Shown: piece after piece, positions 30,693-39,453 of the stretch
How the letters are laid out: each line of letters starts with the position of its first letter
Position numbering within the stretch: position 1 is the first letter of the stretch
Source of the DNA: Vibrio diabolicus
Lineage (GTDB): Bacteria; Pseudomonadota; Gammaproteobacteria; Enterobacterales; Vibrionaceae
Length of the DNA stretch: 64,000 bases
NCBI GenBank assembly: GCA_001048675.1
Contig: CCKK01000020.1
Location: forward strand, 62,001 to 126,000
Direction of reading: 5' to 3'
Made by a program: the position numbers and the translations under genes
Notes under the pieces: model-generated
Database searches by the model: none
What the model saw: the letters and a program-made list of their open reading frames with translations, nothing else
What the model was told of the DNA's origin: nothing

Positions 30693-30730
30693 AAATGGCT
30701 GTTTAAATTTTGCACGTAAAGAAAAAGATA

Positions 30731-30770
30731 AAAGCTCGTATTACGTATCTCACTGATACCACGAGCTTTA
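30731..30770 (-). terminator. Hairpin after the DedA gene
   Basis: Nine-bp arms (30731-30739 with 30761-30769) enclose a smaller GTATC/GATAC hairpin. On the minus strand it is followed by T-rich DNA, so it can end the DedA transcript. Confidence 0.5.
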
Positions 30771-30796
30771 GTTATGCACTAATGAAGGGACTGTCG

Positions 30797-31408
30797 TTAT
30801 TGCATTGATTTGGCTTTTTTGCGTTTAACAATACCTAAAACCATCCACGTAAATAAGACAGCAGCAAATGCCCATACCAGATATTTGTATTCGGTGTACA
30901 GGTTGCTCAACACGCTTAAATGTTCAAATGCAAAGTGAGTTAACAAGCTAAATACCAATACCCAAACCGTCGCCGCGAGGGCGTTACCGAGCAAAAACTC
31001 TCTACGTGGCATTTTCGCGATACCGCATGCAAGAGGCATAAATTGCTTCATTCCTTCAATAAAGCGGCTGACGACCAAGCACGTAGGGCCGTATTTCTGG
31101 ATAGTCAGTTGAAGTGTTTGCATCTTCGGGCCAGAGATATAGCCTTTTTTATCCAACCAGCCTTCAAAGTAATAACCGATTAGGTAACCACAGGTATTCC
31201 CAAAAAAGCAGCTTAGCCACGATACCATCATAACCATACTTAGGTTCATGACTTGTTCTGAAGAGAGCAAAGATGCCGCGATCATCAGCGATTGACCAGG
31301 CATCGGTACACCTATCCCTTCTAGAAATATACTGACAATCAGCGCCAAGTAGCCGTATTGCTCGAGCAAAGGCTTCATTGACATGAGAAGTTCGTTAATG
31401 TGTTCCAA
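30797..31408 (-). CDS. DedA-family membrane protein
   Basis: This 203-residue inner-membrane protein belongs to the SNARE-associated/DedA family, some members of which flip undecaprenyl phosphate or phospholipids. The family motifs EGIGVPMPGQSLMIAAS and GCYLIG-like TCGYLIGYYFEGWLD, then VSRFIEGMKQFMPLACGIAKMPRREF, are visible, with hydrophobic segments at both ends. It is flanked by terminator-like hairpins, so it is probably monocistronic. Confidence 0.88.
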   Translation of the reverse strand: MEHINELLMSMKPLLEQYGYLALIVSIFLEGIGVPMPGQSLMIAASLLSSEQVMNLSMVMMVSWLSCFFGNTCGYLIGYYFEGWLDKKGYISGPKMQTLQLTIQKYGPTCLVVSRFIEGMKQFMPLACGIAKMPRREFLLGNALAATVWVLVFSLLTHFAFEHLSVLSNLYTEYKYLVWAFAAVLFTWMVLGIVKRKKAKSMQ

Positions 31409-31543
31409 AAGCTTTCCCCTAATAAAAGCGGAACGAAGTTGGAGTGATACTCCGAATGTCCTACTGGGTCAATTCTTGTTTCTCACCGCTGAGAAAAACT
31501 GACATGCCTCTGATTATTGTGCGGAATCAATCTGCTGCTTGTT

Positions 31544-31579
31544 TTATTCGCCGCCACGCTCCCGTGTGGCGACGAATAA
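31544..31579 (-). terminator. Terminator after the GNAT-nitrilase gene
   Basis: An imperfect stem of about 13 bp (31544-31557 with 31566-31579, one mismatch) sits just beyond the stop codon of the fusion gene, reading on the minus strand. Confidence 0.65.
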
Positions 31580-31588
31580 GGCACACCT

Positions 31589-33133
31589 TTATGACTCTTT
31601 AGCTTTAGTAAATGCGCCATACAAATCAAGACGTCGGTGACGTAAGTTAGTTACTGAACCCTCGGTATTAAGTTGCTTCAACTTAGTCAAATCAACATCG
31701 GCGAAGATCATCATTTCGGTGTTGGCGCTTGCTTCTGTCAAGGTCGCATCGTGCGGGAAGTAGATATCCGACGGTGAGAATACGGCAGATTGCGCGTACT
31801 GGATGTCCACGTTATCAACACGAGGTAAATTACCAACACTGCCACCAATTGCAACATAGCATTCGTTTTCAATGGCTCGTGATTGGGAACAAATTCGTAC
31901 TCGTTGGTAGCCATTTTTTGTATCCGTCCAGAAAGGAACGAATACAATTTGTGCGCCTTGTTCTGCTAACATTCTTCCCAATTCAGGGAATTCGCTATCA
32001 TAACAAATCAGTATGCCGACTTTGCCCGCATCGGTTTCGAACACTTGAACATTGTCACCACCGTCGATCACCCAGTCTCTTTGTTCATGAGGCGTGATGT
32101 GGATTTTATATTGAGCGTTAATTTCACCATCTCGTTGCAGCAAGTAGGCCACATTATACAGTTTGCCATCTTCGATAACGGGCATACTGCCTGCAATAAT
32201 GTTGATGTTGTAGGTGACCGCCATCTGCGAGAAACGGTTTTTGATCTCTTCTGTAAAGCTAGCCAAAAAGCGGATTGCTTCAACGGAATTTTTGTCGTTT
32301 TGCAAGCCCATCAGCGGTGCGTTAAAGAACTCAGGGAATAGGGCGAAATCGGCTTTATAGTTCGCAAGAGAAGAGATGAAGAACTCAGCTTGATCGAGCA
32401 AATCCTCCAGGTCATTCATCGCGCGCATTTGCCACTGGACGACACCAATCCGAATCAGCGTTTTTTCTACATCGTGTACGGATTGAATATCCTCTTCGTA
32501 GAAAAAGTTATCCCACTCCAGCAGTGTCGCGTAACCTTTAGAAGCGCTATCCTCTGGCAAGTAGCCGCGCATGATACGTTTTACATCGAAGTCGTTAGCA
32601 AGCTGAAAAGACAAAATAGGGTCATGAAGCTCACGGCGTTTTACTTTGTCGATGTACTCTGCCACGCTCAGTTCATCTGCGTATCGGTGGTAATTAGGAA
32701 TGCGGCCACCGGCTAAAATGGCTTTGAAGTTCTTACTCCGGCAAAGCTCTTTACGCGCATCATATAAACGTCGACCTAAACGTAGCCCTCGATAGTCCGG
32801 GTGGACAAATACATCGAGACCATACATTGCATCACCGGTTACTTGATTCTGTATGACGTTGTTTTCGGTAATGATGTCGGTATACAGGTGAGGAAGAGAA
32901 AAGCGGTTGTAGTCCACTTTAATGGTTAACGCTGCACCGACTATTTTGCCGTTATCTTCAATACAGATTTGGCCATCAGGAAACTGATGAATGAGATCCA
33001 TAATCGTCAGCCGTGGCCATGAGCCGCCAACATCAGGAAACACTAAGTCCATTAGTTCTGCAAGCTCAGGGTAATCCGTTGGCTCAATGGTACGTAATGA
33101 GAGTTTGGGCGAATTGCTGTCCATATCTTTCAA
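31589..33133 (-). CDS. GNAT acetyltransferase-nitrilase fusion protein
   Basis: This is a two-domain protein of 514 residues. The N-terminal part (about 1-200) is GNAT-like, with DVFVHPDYRGLRLGRRLYDARKELC as the acetyl-CoA loop. The C-terminal part (about 225-510) is a carbon-nitrogen hydrolase with the Glu-Lys-Cys triad in LFPEFF, YKIHITPHEQRDW and GILICYDSEFPE. This fusion is widespread but its substrate is unknown. The start is probably TTG 33133, with AAGGA eight bases upstream. ATG 33124 is the alternative but is 17 bp from that site. Confidence 0.85.
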   Translation of the reverse strand: MKDMDSNSPKLSLRTIEPTDYPELAELMDLVFPDVGGSWPRLTIMDLIHQFPDGQICIEDNGKIVGAALTIKVDYNRFSLPHLYTDIITENNVIQNQVTGDAMYGLDVFVHPDYRGLRLGRRLYDARKELCRSKNFKAILAGGRIPNYHRYADELSVAEYIDKVKRRELHDPILSFQLANDFDVKRIMRGYLPEDSASKGYATLLEWDNFFYEEDIQSVHDVEKTLIRIGVVQWQMRAMNDLEDLLDQAEFFISSLANYKADFALFPEFFNAPLMGLQNDKNSVEAIRFLASFTEEIKNRFSQMAVTYNINIIAGSMPVIEDGKLYNVAYLLQRDGEINAQYKIHITPHEQRDWVIDGGDNVQVFETDAGKVGILICYDSEFPELGRMLAEQGAQIVFVPFWTDTKNGYQRVRICSQSRAIENECYVAIGGSVGNLPRVDNVDIQYAQSAVFSPSDIYFPHDATLTEASANTEMMIFADVDLTKLKQLNTEGSVTNLRHRRLDLYGAFTKAKES

Positions 33134-33244
33134 TCCATTTATCCTTTTGAAACAGTGTTAATGAGAATGCCACAATTTGGAGCAGACAGATACTGAAGTC
33201 TTTGAGTTGTTTTGGGTTACCAAAAGCATTTCAAGAAAACAATA

Positions 33245-34126
33245 TTAGCTTAGTTTGCTCTTCAACCATTCGTAAAACGCCGCCACTTTCTTAGCCGATA
33301 GGCGATAATTCGGGATCATCACGTAATAACCATAACCACTCTGTAAAGATAGGTTGAGAATACGTTGGATATCCCCTCTTAAAATAGAATTCTGCGCCAT
33401 AAAATCAGGAAGTAAGGCGAGTCCTTTTCCCATTTTGACGGCTTCGTAAGCTAGGTAAAAATGTTCAAAGCCTACAGAGTGATAGGTAACGGTTGATTCT
33501 ACTGCATGTGCAGTCTTAAATTGCTCCCACAACTGAGGGCGAGTGATTTGAGGTATCAACGGATAGTCGCTAACAGCGTGCACACTCTTGAGTGCAGGAG
33601 CGTTAGTACAACCGACCAATAGTAGTATTTCTTCGCATAGCAAGTGGCTGTATTCATAATGCGTGGACAATGGAAGACAACGAATATGCAAGTCGCTTTC
33701 ACCGCTTGAACCTTTGACGTTCCCATCTCCGGTACAGATTCTTACACGGATATTGGGATGTCGCTGGTGGAAGTCATCAATATGAGGTACCAACCAAAGG
33801 CTAGCGAAAGAAGGAGTAACATCCACGGTGAGCAATTCTTGCTTTGAATCTGATTGGATTAAGTTAGCGGTTGCATTCTGAATAAGTTCTAGTGCTTCTG
33901 TGACTTGCGGTAGGTAGCGTTTTCCTTCCTCAGTTAACTCAATACCATTCGAGCCTCTTTGTATTAAAGGTAAACCCACTAGTTGTTCAAGCGCGGCGAC
34001 TTGTTTGCTTACTGCGCTTTGTGTAATGCATAGGGCATCCGCCGCTTTAGAGAAGCTGAGGTAATTTGCAACCGCGGCAAACGTCCTCAATGCTCGGATA
34101 GAAGGGTACTCACTGCCTCTTAACAT
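33245..34126 (-). CDS. LysR-family transcriptional regulator (GcvA-like)
   Basis: This 293-residue regulator has an N-terminal winged helix (NYLSFSKAADALCITQSAVSKQVAALEQ, about 15-45) and a GcvA/AmpR-type effector domain. It lies 111 bp upstream of the GNAT-nitrilase gene on the same strand, which may be its target, though this is only proximity. The target ligand is unknown. Confidence 0.85.
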   Translation of the reverse strand: MLRGSEYPSIRALRTFAAVANYLSFSKAADALCITQSAVSKQVAALEQLVGLPLIQRGSNGIELTEEGKRYLPQVTEALELIQNATANLIQSDSKQELLTVDVTPSFASLWLVPHIDDFHQRHPNIRVRICTGDGNVKGSSGESDLHIRCLPLSTHYEYSHLLCEEILLLVGCTNAPALKSVHAVSDYPLIPQITRPQLWEQFKTAHAVESTVTYHSVGFEHFYLAYEAVKMGKGLALLPDFMAQNSILRGDIQRILNLSLQSGYGYYVMIPNYRLSAKKVAAFYEWLKSKLS

Positions 34127-34550
34127 ACTTCAGTCCCATGGAGATAGCCTCTTCACAGAGTAGGAGATTTACCTATTGAAGCAAAGAGAGAAAAAGCCGA
34201 TGTGTGATTACCTTCCTTACTCGTTCATAAAGAATCCAGACCAAAAATTAAGAATCCTAAATATAATGGGTATGTAAATAATTGATGATTGGGGTTTGTT
34301 TATTGATTTCTCCTATCTTTTGAAAAAACTACAAATAAAATAGAATGTTTTACATCATTATTATTTACAGAAATCTAATATTGTTTTCTCAAGGTAAATA
34401 AAACGGTATAACTTTTAGTTTTGTTGTTCTAATTTCAAAATAATGTCAATTTTTTATAAAGTAGAAAGTGTTTTTCATTAAATTAAAATTGGCATTGCAT
34501 TTGCTTTGTATAATTCGAACTTTCAATGGCACTTATATTAGGAGAACGAA
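34127..34550. other. AT-rich promoter region of the omp gene
   Basis: This 424-bp region between divergent LysR and omp genes is very AT-rich with no open frame. It must contain both promoters, with a candidate ribosome-binding site TTAGGAGAACG directly before the omp start. I see no convincing operator. Confidence 0.5.
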
Positions 34551-35114
34551 ATGAAAAGCAATGTTGTTACTTTGATTGGCCTTTTTTCTTTAGCAACGTT
34601 TAGTACTTTATCTCACGCAGCGGACTCCAAAGATCATGGTGTTTATGTCGGCGCCAATTATGGTTACTTAAAAGTTGATGGACAAGATGACTTTGATGAT
34701 GACAGTGATGCTATTCAAGGTTTGGTTGGTTACCGTTTTAACCCTTACTTAGCGTTAGAGGGCGGTTACATTGATTTTGGTAGCTATGGTAATAACTTAG
34801 CAAATGCCGAAACGGACGGTTACACCGCAGCACTAAAAGTTACAGCCCCTATTGCTGATCGTGTCGATCTTTACGCAAAAGGCGGTCAAATGTGGTACTC
34901 GACGGATTACAACGTTGCGGGCTTCCAAGGTAACAAAGATGACGAAGGTGTATTCGCTGGTGCCGGTGTTGGTTTTAAAGTTACTGATAACTTCTTAGTT
35001 AACGCAGAATATATGTGGTACGACGTAGAACTGAATGCAGAGAACGTAGCGAATGGTGCAAACACAAAAACTGATTTTAACCAAGCATCGCTAGGTGTGG
35101 AATATCGTTTCTAA
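34551..35114 (+). CDS. Outer-membrane beta-barrel protein (OmpA/OmpW-like)
   Basis: This 187-residue precursor has a signal peptide (about 1-24, cut after SHA), then alternating strands rich in aromatic residues and glycine (VYVGANYGYLKV, YLALEGGYIDFGSYG, VNAEYMWYDVEL) and the C-terminal Phe (GVEYRF) used for BAM recognition. It fits an 8-strand barrel of the OmpA-like transmembrane domain class. It may be a small porin or adhesin; a specific function cannot be assigned. It ends at a strong terminator. Confidence 0.85.
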   Translation: MKSNVVTLIGLFSLATFSTLSHAADSKDHGVYVGANYGYLKVDGQDDFDDDSDAIQGLVGYRFNPYLALEGGYIDFGSYGNNLANAETDGYTAALKVTAPIADRVDLYAKGGQMWYSTDYNVAGFQGNKDDEGVFAGAGVGFKVTDNFLVNAEYMWYDVELNAENVANGANTKTDFNQASLGVEYRF

Positions 35115-35140
35115 TATTGTTAACCATGTTTAACCCAAAT

Positions 35141-35178
35141 AAAAATGCGAAGCTAAATGGCTTCGCATTTTTATTTTT
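35141..35178 (+). terminator. Rho-independent terminator after the omp gene
   Basis: A 13-bp perfect stem (35141-35153 with 35160-35172) is followed by a T tract, 26 bp after the stop. Confidence 0.9.
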
Positions 35179-35363
35179 TAAGAGATTTAATTATCTGCAT
35201 AAAATTACTAATGAATAAAATATTTATAAAGTTGGAAGTGTTGATTATTAGAGATCGTCTGCTTATTTTTCTATAGGCTATAAAAGAAGCCGTGCACTAA
35301 TAGAAAGTAACATCGTAAAAGTAGATCGTGTACTGTTGCAACATAAGTACGGATAGCAGATAC

Positions 35364-35391
35364 AAAAAAGGCCACCCGAAGGTGGCCTTTT
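35364..35391 (-). terminator. Displaced ssrA terminator
   Basis: An 11-bp perfect stem (35366-35376 with 35381-35391), read on the minus strand, has the form CCACCTTCGGGTGG-like with T residues after it. It stands directly downstream of a copy of the ssrA 3' end, in the orientation of ssrA. I infer that it is the native ssrA terminator, separated from the gene by about 22 kb of integrated DNA. Confidence 0.7.
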
Positions 35392-35399
35392 CCAAACGT

Positions 35400-35417
35400 T
35401 TGGTGGAGCTGGCGGGA
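35400..35417 (-). repeat. att core, far copy of the ssrA 3' end
   Basis: TTGGTGGAGCTGGCGGGA is identical to 57538-57555, the last 17 bases of ssrA plus one. It marks the left border of the integrated DNA. After it the two sequences diverge, apart from a short GTTG. Confidence 0.85.
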
Positions 35418-35634
35418 AGTTGGCTCTTTACCTATAACACTATTATTTTCAGTGACTTAAATCGCTGAGTTTTTATCGATTAGTACCTTAATCTAGTGCC
35501 CCTTCCCCTGATAGTCAAGACGAGTGTTCTGACATTTCTGGTATTTCAGTAAGCCTGTTAGCTCTTGTCTTAATGTTCAATTCAGTTCCCTATTAGGACG
35601 ACGGTTCAACTCCCTCAGCAAATCTTCTATCAAA

Positions 35635-35650
35635 TGTGATGTGCGTCACA
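35635..35650. promoter_or_regulatory. CRP-like site at the island A left end
   Basis: TGTGATGTGCGTCACA fits the TGTGA-N6-TCACA consensus exactly. It lies about 320 bp upstream of the first recombinase gene, which is far for direct activation. Confidence 0.5.
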
Positions 35651-35967
35651 TATGCCTGTGTAGGTTATTTAACGTAAATTTAAACCCTGTTTATTTTATG
35701 TAACATTATTTACGTAAAAAATACTTATTTTCATGTTAGTGCACCAAAAAATACTTTTTTTAGATTAGCGCATTGGTCTAAGAAATGTTCGTTTGTTAAT
35801 TTTTTGTTTTTATTTGGTTGTTTATTTTGGTGTTTGATTGTTTGATTTATGTTGAGTTTAGCGTAATTGAATCGCCGAAATAAATGGTTGTCAGAACTAT
35901 TCCCACAAGGTAAATTTCGATTCCGAGAGGCAGAGAGACTATATTTTACGTTACATAGGAAAAATAG

Positions 35968-37086
35968 ATGTCCTCTAAAGAAAAAAACAAAAATGAAATA
36001 TTAGATATATTTAAAAAATATAATGGGAATATCAATAAGAAAGACATTGAAAAGATATGTGAATATTGCAATTACAAGAAGTTTAGAGGGCTTTGTGAAA
36101 AAACAGTAGAAGAACAAAGACGAGCAATACTCAAAGTTCGCACTATTGTTAATAAACCCTTTAGATTATGGAGTCAAAAAGATGCATTAGATACTTTATA
36201 TAAAATATATAAAATCCCCTTAAGGCTAATGCATAAGAAGGAATTTAAGGGGATGCCATTATGTGATGTTTTAAATTTATTAGAAGATACGGATTATGAA
36301 GTTATTAAAGATTCGACAGCAGAAAAGTTAATAAACATCATTAAATCATTTTTCAAGTGGTTATCGAATGGTAAATATATAAAGAACAATATCTTTGAAG
36401 GTGTTTATCCAAAGAAGAACATTAGCAAAGCGAATCAAGAAAGAAAAGCTTTTGAAGAAATAACAATCCAGAGGATTTTTTCAGATGAGTTTTTTTACAA
36501 TACTGATAATTGTAGAAATGCCAAATATTGGATAGTTATTCTCGCGGTATTGTTAGGGGCTAGGCAAGGAGAGTTATCTCAATTACATCGTGAGGATATA
36601 AATTTCAAGGATGGATTTTGGTATGTTTCTATAAATAAAGATCATGTAGGAAAAAGAATAAAAAACAGATACTCAATTCGAGAAATTCCAATACCAAAAC
36701 AACTAATTAGGTTAGGGTTTATTGACTTCGTTAATTCAATAGAATCTGGTCAACTCTTCAAAGATATTAAATATGATAATAGAGATGGATACGGAAAAGA
36801 TGTATCTAGATGGTTTAGTCGTACAAAAAGAAATTGGATTAAAAACGAAGATGATCTATTAAAGTATAATTTTCATTCTTTTCGTCATTATCTTATAAAT
36901 AAAATGAAGCAAAATGATGTTAATATTTGTCTTGTGTCAGAAATAACTGGACATACATATAACAATATTGCTTTCGAAAGGTATGGCAAAGATTTTAGCT
37001 TAAAGAAAAAGAAAAGAATTCTAGACAAAATTACTAGTAATTATATAAAGACTCTTCCTAGGATTTATCCTAAAAAAAGTTGTTAG
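35968..37086 (+). CDS. Tyrosine recombinase (integrase), left end of island A
   Basis: This 372-residue site-specific recombinase has the catalytic set R (GARQGELSQL), H-x-x-R (FHSFRHYLINKM), H (ITGHTYNN) and the nucleophilic Tyr (FERYGKDF). The N-terminal half is a diverged core-binding domain rich in Lys and Asn. It resembles the recombinase at 43762-45024 over the catalytic domain (REIPIP, LGFIDFV), so both belong to one subfamily. It is on + pointing into the island, which is unusual for an ssrA integrase. Confidence 0.88.
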   Translation: MSSKEKNKNEILDIFKKYNGNINKKDIEKICEYCNYKKFRGLCEKTVEEQRRAILKVRTIVNKPFRLWSQKDALDTLYKIYKIPLRLMHKKEFKGMPLCDVLNLLEDTDYEVIKDSTAEKLINIIKSFFKWLSNGKYIKNNIFEGVYPKKNISKANQERKAFEEITIQRIFSDEFFYNTDNCRNAKYWIVILAVLLGARQGELSQLHREDINFKDGFWYVSINKDHVGKRIKNRYSIREIPIPKQLIRLGFIDFVNSIESGQLFKDIKYDNRDGYGKDVSRWFSRTKRNWIKNEDDLLKYNFHSFRHYLINKMKQNDVNICLVSEITGHTYNNIAFERYGKDFSLKKKKRILDKITSNYIKTLPRIYPKKSC

Positions 37087-37243
37087 AACGATTTTTGATA
37101 ATATCTTGAAAAATTAACTCTAAATTATAAGTAAATACAATAAAAATACTGATCATGAATCTACGCAGTAGATGATTGAGCAGTAGATATAATTATCTTC
37201 ATATTTAATTTTATCGAAATATAAATTTATTTTTGAGGTTTAA

Positions 37244-37450
37244 ATGAGTTATCACTATATGCGATATGAAAATTGCAAATTTTGTAAAAACGAAGAAAGT
37301 ATCTGTGTTGAAGAAAAATTTAAAAATCATGAAGGTTATGAAATTAACCCTTATGAATATCAAGGTGATGAAGAAGACCTCTATAATTACCATACTCATA
37401 ACGAGTTGTATTGTTATGGTTGTAATGAAACTATCATTGAAGAAGTATAA
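37244..37450 (+). CDS. Small acidic zinc-ribbon protein
   Basis: This 68-residue protein has two CxxC pairs, CKFC near residue 11 and CYGC near residue 58, a typical four-cysteine zinc ribbon, with an acidic middle. TTTGAGGTTTAA just before ATG 37244 gives a Shine-Dalgarno. It lies 11 bp before the DUF3987 gene, so the two are probably co-transcribed. No function can be assigned. Confidence 0.65.
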   Translation: MSYHYMRYENCKFCKNEESICVEEKFKNHEGYEINPYEYQGDEEDLYNYHTHNELYCYGCNETIIEEV

Positions 37451-37461
37451 GGTATTTAGTA

Positions 37462-38815
37462 ATGTCAAATAATCTCTTAAAAAAACTATTTAGAAAAAAA
37501 GAGTCAAACAGTGTAAATATTAAGACATTTAGAAATACACTTCCTAAAAAATACGTTAAAGATGATGTGGTTAAGCCTGAAATTCATGAGGAAAATTTCT
37601 ATGGAGTTATAGGAGATGTCGTAGATGTAATCAGTGAATCAACTGAAGCACTTGATATTGGAGTTGCGATTGAAATTATGGGAATGCTTAGTGCAAGTAT
37701 TGAACCTGAAAATATATCATTACCGTATGGGTCGAATAAAACGGTGATGAGGTTAAATTCTATTTTAGTGGGTAAAACTAGCCATGGAAAAGGTATTTCT
37801 TCTAAACAGCTAAAACCAATATATTCAAAGATGAAAAGAAAAAAATCCAGAGCTAATATGTCCTATATTCGAAGGAGCAATTTCATCTCCAGAAGGTATA
37901 ATTACACAGATGAGAGATGTGAATGATGACTGTGTAAATGATGATCTTCCACCATCTACTGGACATAAGATTTTTGTTTTAGATGAAGAAATTTCAAGAA
38001 TCTTTACGTTATCAAAATCAGCTAGTAGTACTTTAAGCAATACATTACGTACATTATACGATGGTACACCATTAGAGCCATTAACTAAATACAATAGGGT
38101 TAGATGTAGTAATCCGCATTTTGTTCTAAATGGTCATATTACACCTGAGGAATTGGTCAGTAAGGTTGATGTGTTAGATTTTTTCAATGGTTTTTTGAAT
38201 AGGTATCCGATGTACTATGCTGAACGTAAAGTTCTTAAACCTTTTCCCAAAAAAATTTCTGATGAAGTTATTGATGAATTGGCATGTAAACTATTAGATA
38301 TATTAGAGTGGGCTAGTGAGAAAAGGGAATTGTCATTTTCAACTTGTTATGTAAGTTTATGGGAGTCAGAGTATGAGCGGCTCACGAATATTGGCGGTGA
38401 TGATACAGTTGAGGCTGCGCTATTAGCTAGAGCAAGACACTATGCAACCATGTATGCAATGCTATTTGCCACAATAGATAAGAGTGATGTTATCTATGCT
38501 AAGCATTTACAGGTGGCATTGTCTTGGATTAGCTTTTGGCATGGCTCAATTCGTTATTTGTTTAGCACGAAAAACAAAGAATGTAAGGAGAAAAAATATT
38601 ATGAAAAACTGGAAAAAGTATTTGAAGTGATTAAGCGTGAAATTGATGCAAATGATGGGAGATCTATTGGGAAAACACCAATTACTAAAGCTTTTAGTGG
38701 GAAATATAATGCAAAAGAAATTACAGAGGCTATCCATGAACTTGCATCACCTCAACACGATAAGATTCGTGTAAAAGTTCTTAAACGTAATGCAATGGAA
38801 ATTTCATTGTGCTAG
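37462..38815 (+). pseudogene. DUF3987-family protein, frameshifted in an A7 run
   Basis: DUF3987 proteins (YfjI-like) are helicase/primase-related proteins common on plasmids and islands. The first frame (37462 onward) ends with the family's nucleotide-binding segment VMRLNSILVGKTSHGKG. In the A7 run at 37839-37845 the frame breaks. With one A fewer it continues as NPELICPIFEGAISSPEGIITQMRDV into the second frame, which stops at 38815. The restored protein has 450 residues. As written the gene is broken; the error class is the same as in der. Confidence 0.8.
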
Positions 38816-38829
38816 AGAAATAATTAAAC

Positions 38830-38878
38830 CTCAGAAACCTCAGAATTTTCTTGATATTACTGAGGTTTCTGAGTTTTT
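38830..38878 (+). terminator. Strong terminator after the DUF3987 gene
   Basis: Perfect 14-bp arms CTCAGAAACCTCAG (38830-38843) and CTGAGGTTTCTGAG (38860-38873) with a 16-nt loop are followed by TTTTT. It lies 14 bp beyond the stop codon. Confidence 0.85.
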
Positions 38879-39133
38879 AGTGTAAATTTTAATATTAGGA
38901 TCGCTCGTGAAGGTACACGTAGCACCTTGTTCGAAGTGATTGGGCTTAATTATTAATAGAGCTATAAACTTTTATTATGGCGTTTAATAAAATAAATCTC
39001 TGTGCTGAGCAGTGGCTATTACGGAACGTGAGTGTATTGACACGCCCACATAAAATCCCCACTATTAAATCAATAAGACACTAGAAATTAAATTATGTTA
39101 TTATAATATCCTAAACTATATACAGCATAAGAG
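38879..39133. other. Intergenic stretch in island A
   Basis: About 255 bp of AT-rich DNA with no convincing open frame. It links the DUF3987 transcription unit to the broken zinc-ribbon gene and the mobilization region. Confidence 0.4.
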
Positions 39134-39298
39134 TTGGACAAACTTCCCGATGAATTTTTTGGTGAACCAGACGTGGACACTTTATTTTGTTCTAGTTGTT
39201 AATGTGAATTTGATGATTACACATCCGACGCCAGAACAATAATTAATGAAGGTGTTTGCAATCGGTGTTTTGAAAGATCTGATAATGCCGAATGGTAA
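39134..39298 (+). pseudogene. Small zinc-ribbon gene interrupted by an in-frame TAA
   Basis: Reading from TTG 39134 gives MDKLPDEFFGEPDVDTLFCSSC, then TAA at 39200-39202, then CEFDD and a continuing frame with CNRCFERSDNAEW and a final stop. The two CxxC pairs on either side of the stop look like one zinc ribbon. The nonsense codon is the only break. This is a decayed small protein or, less likely, a recoded one. Confidence 0.4.
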
Positions 39299-39316
39299 TT
39301 AGCATCTGCTGTTAAG

Positions 39317-39341
39317 CCTCCCATAAAAGGGAGGTTTTTTT
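39317..39341 (+). terminator. Rho-independent terminator before the mob region
   Basis: A 6-bp GC stem (39317-39322 with 39329-39334) is followed by seven T. It isolates the mob operon from upstream transcription. Confidence 0.85.
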
Positions 39342-39362
39342 GGGCGCAGCCCCGAACACAAA

Positions 39363-39429
39363 CTACGTTTGTATAGTGAGTATACAAACGTAGCTTGTAT
39401 GTATATGCATTTGGCAATTGCATATACAT
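39363..39429 (+). other. Candidate oriT: two inverted repeats before mob
   Basis: The first inverted repeat is perfect over 13 bp (39363-39375 with 39381-39393, loop GTGAG). The second is perfect over 11 bp (39399-39409 with 39419-39429, 9-nt loop). They end 24 bp before the relaxase start. MobV relaxases typically nick an oriT made of inverted repeats just upstream of their own gene, so this is the natural oriT and autoregulatory site. Confidence 0.65.
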
Positions 39430-39453
39430 CTTGTATGCTTTAAATAAAGCATT

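Larger units (their letters stand above)
35179..35967. other. Junction region: chromosome to island A
   Basis: About 790 bp holds no gene. It carries the displaced ssrA terminator (35364-35391), the att core (35400-35417), a CRP-like site (35635-35650) and an AT-rich leader to the first recombinase gene. Confidence 0.7.
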
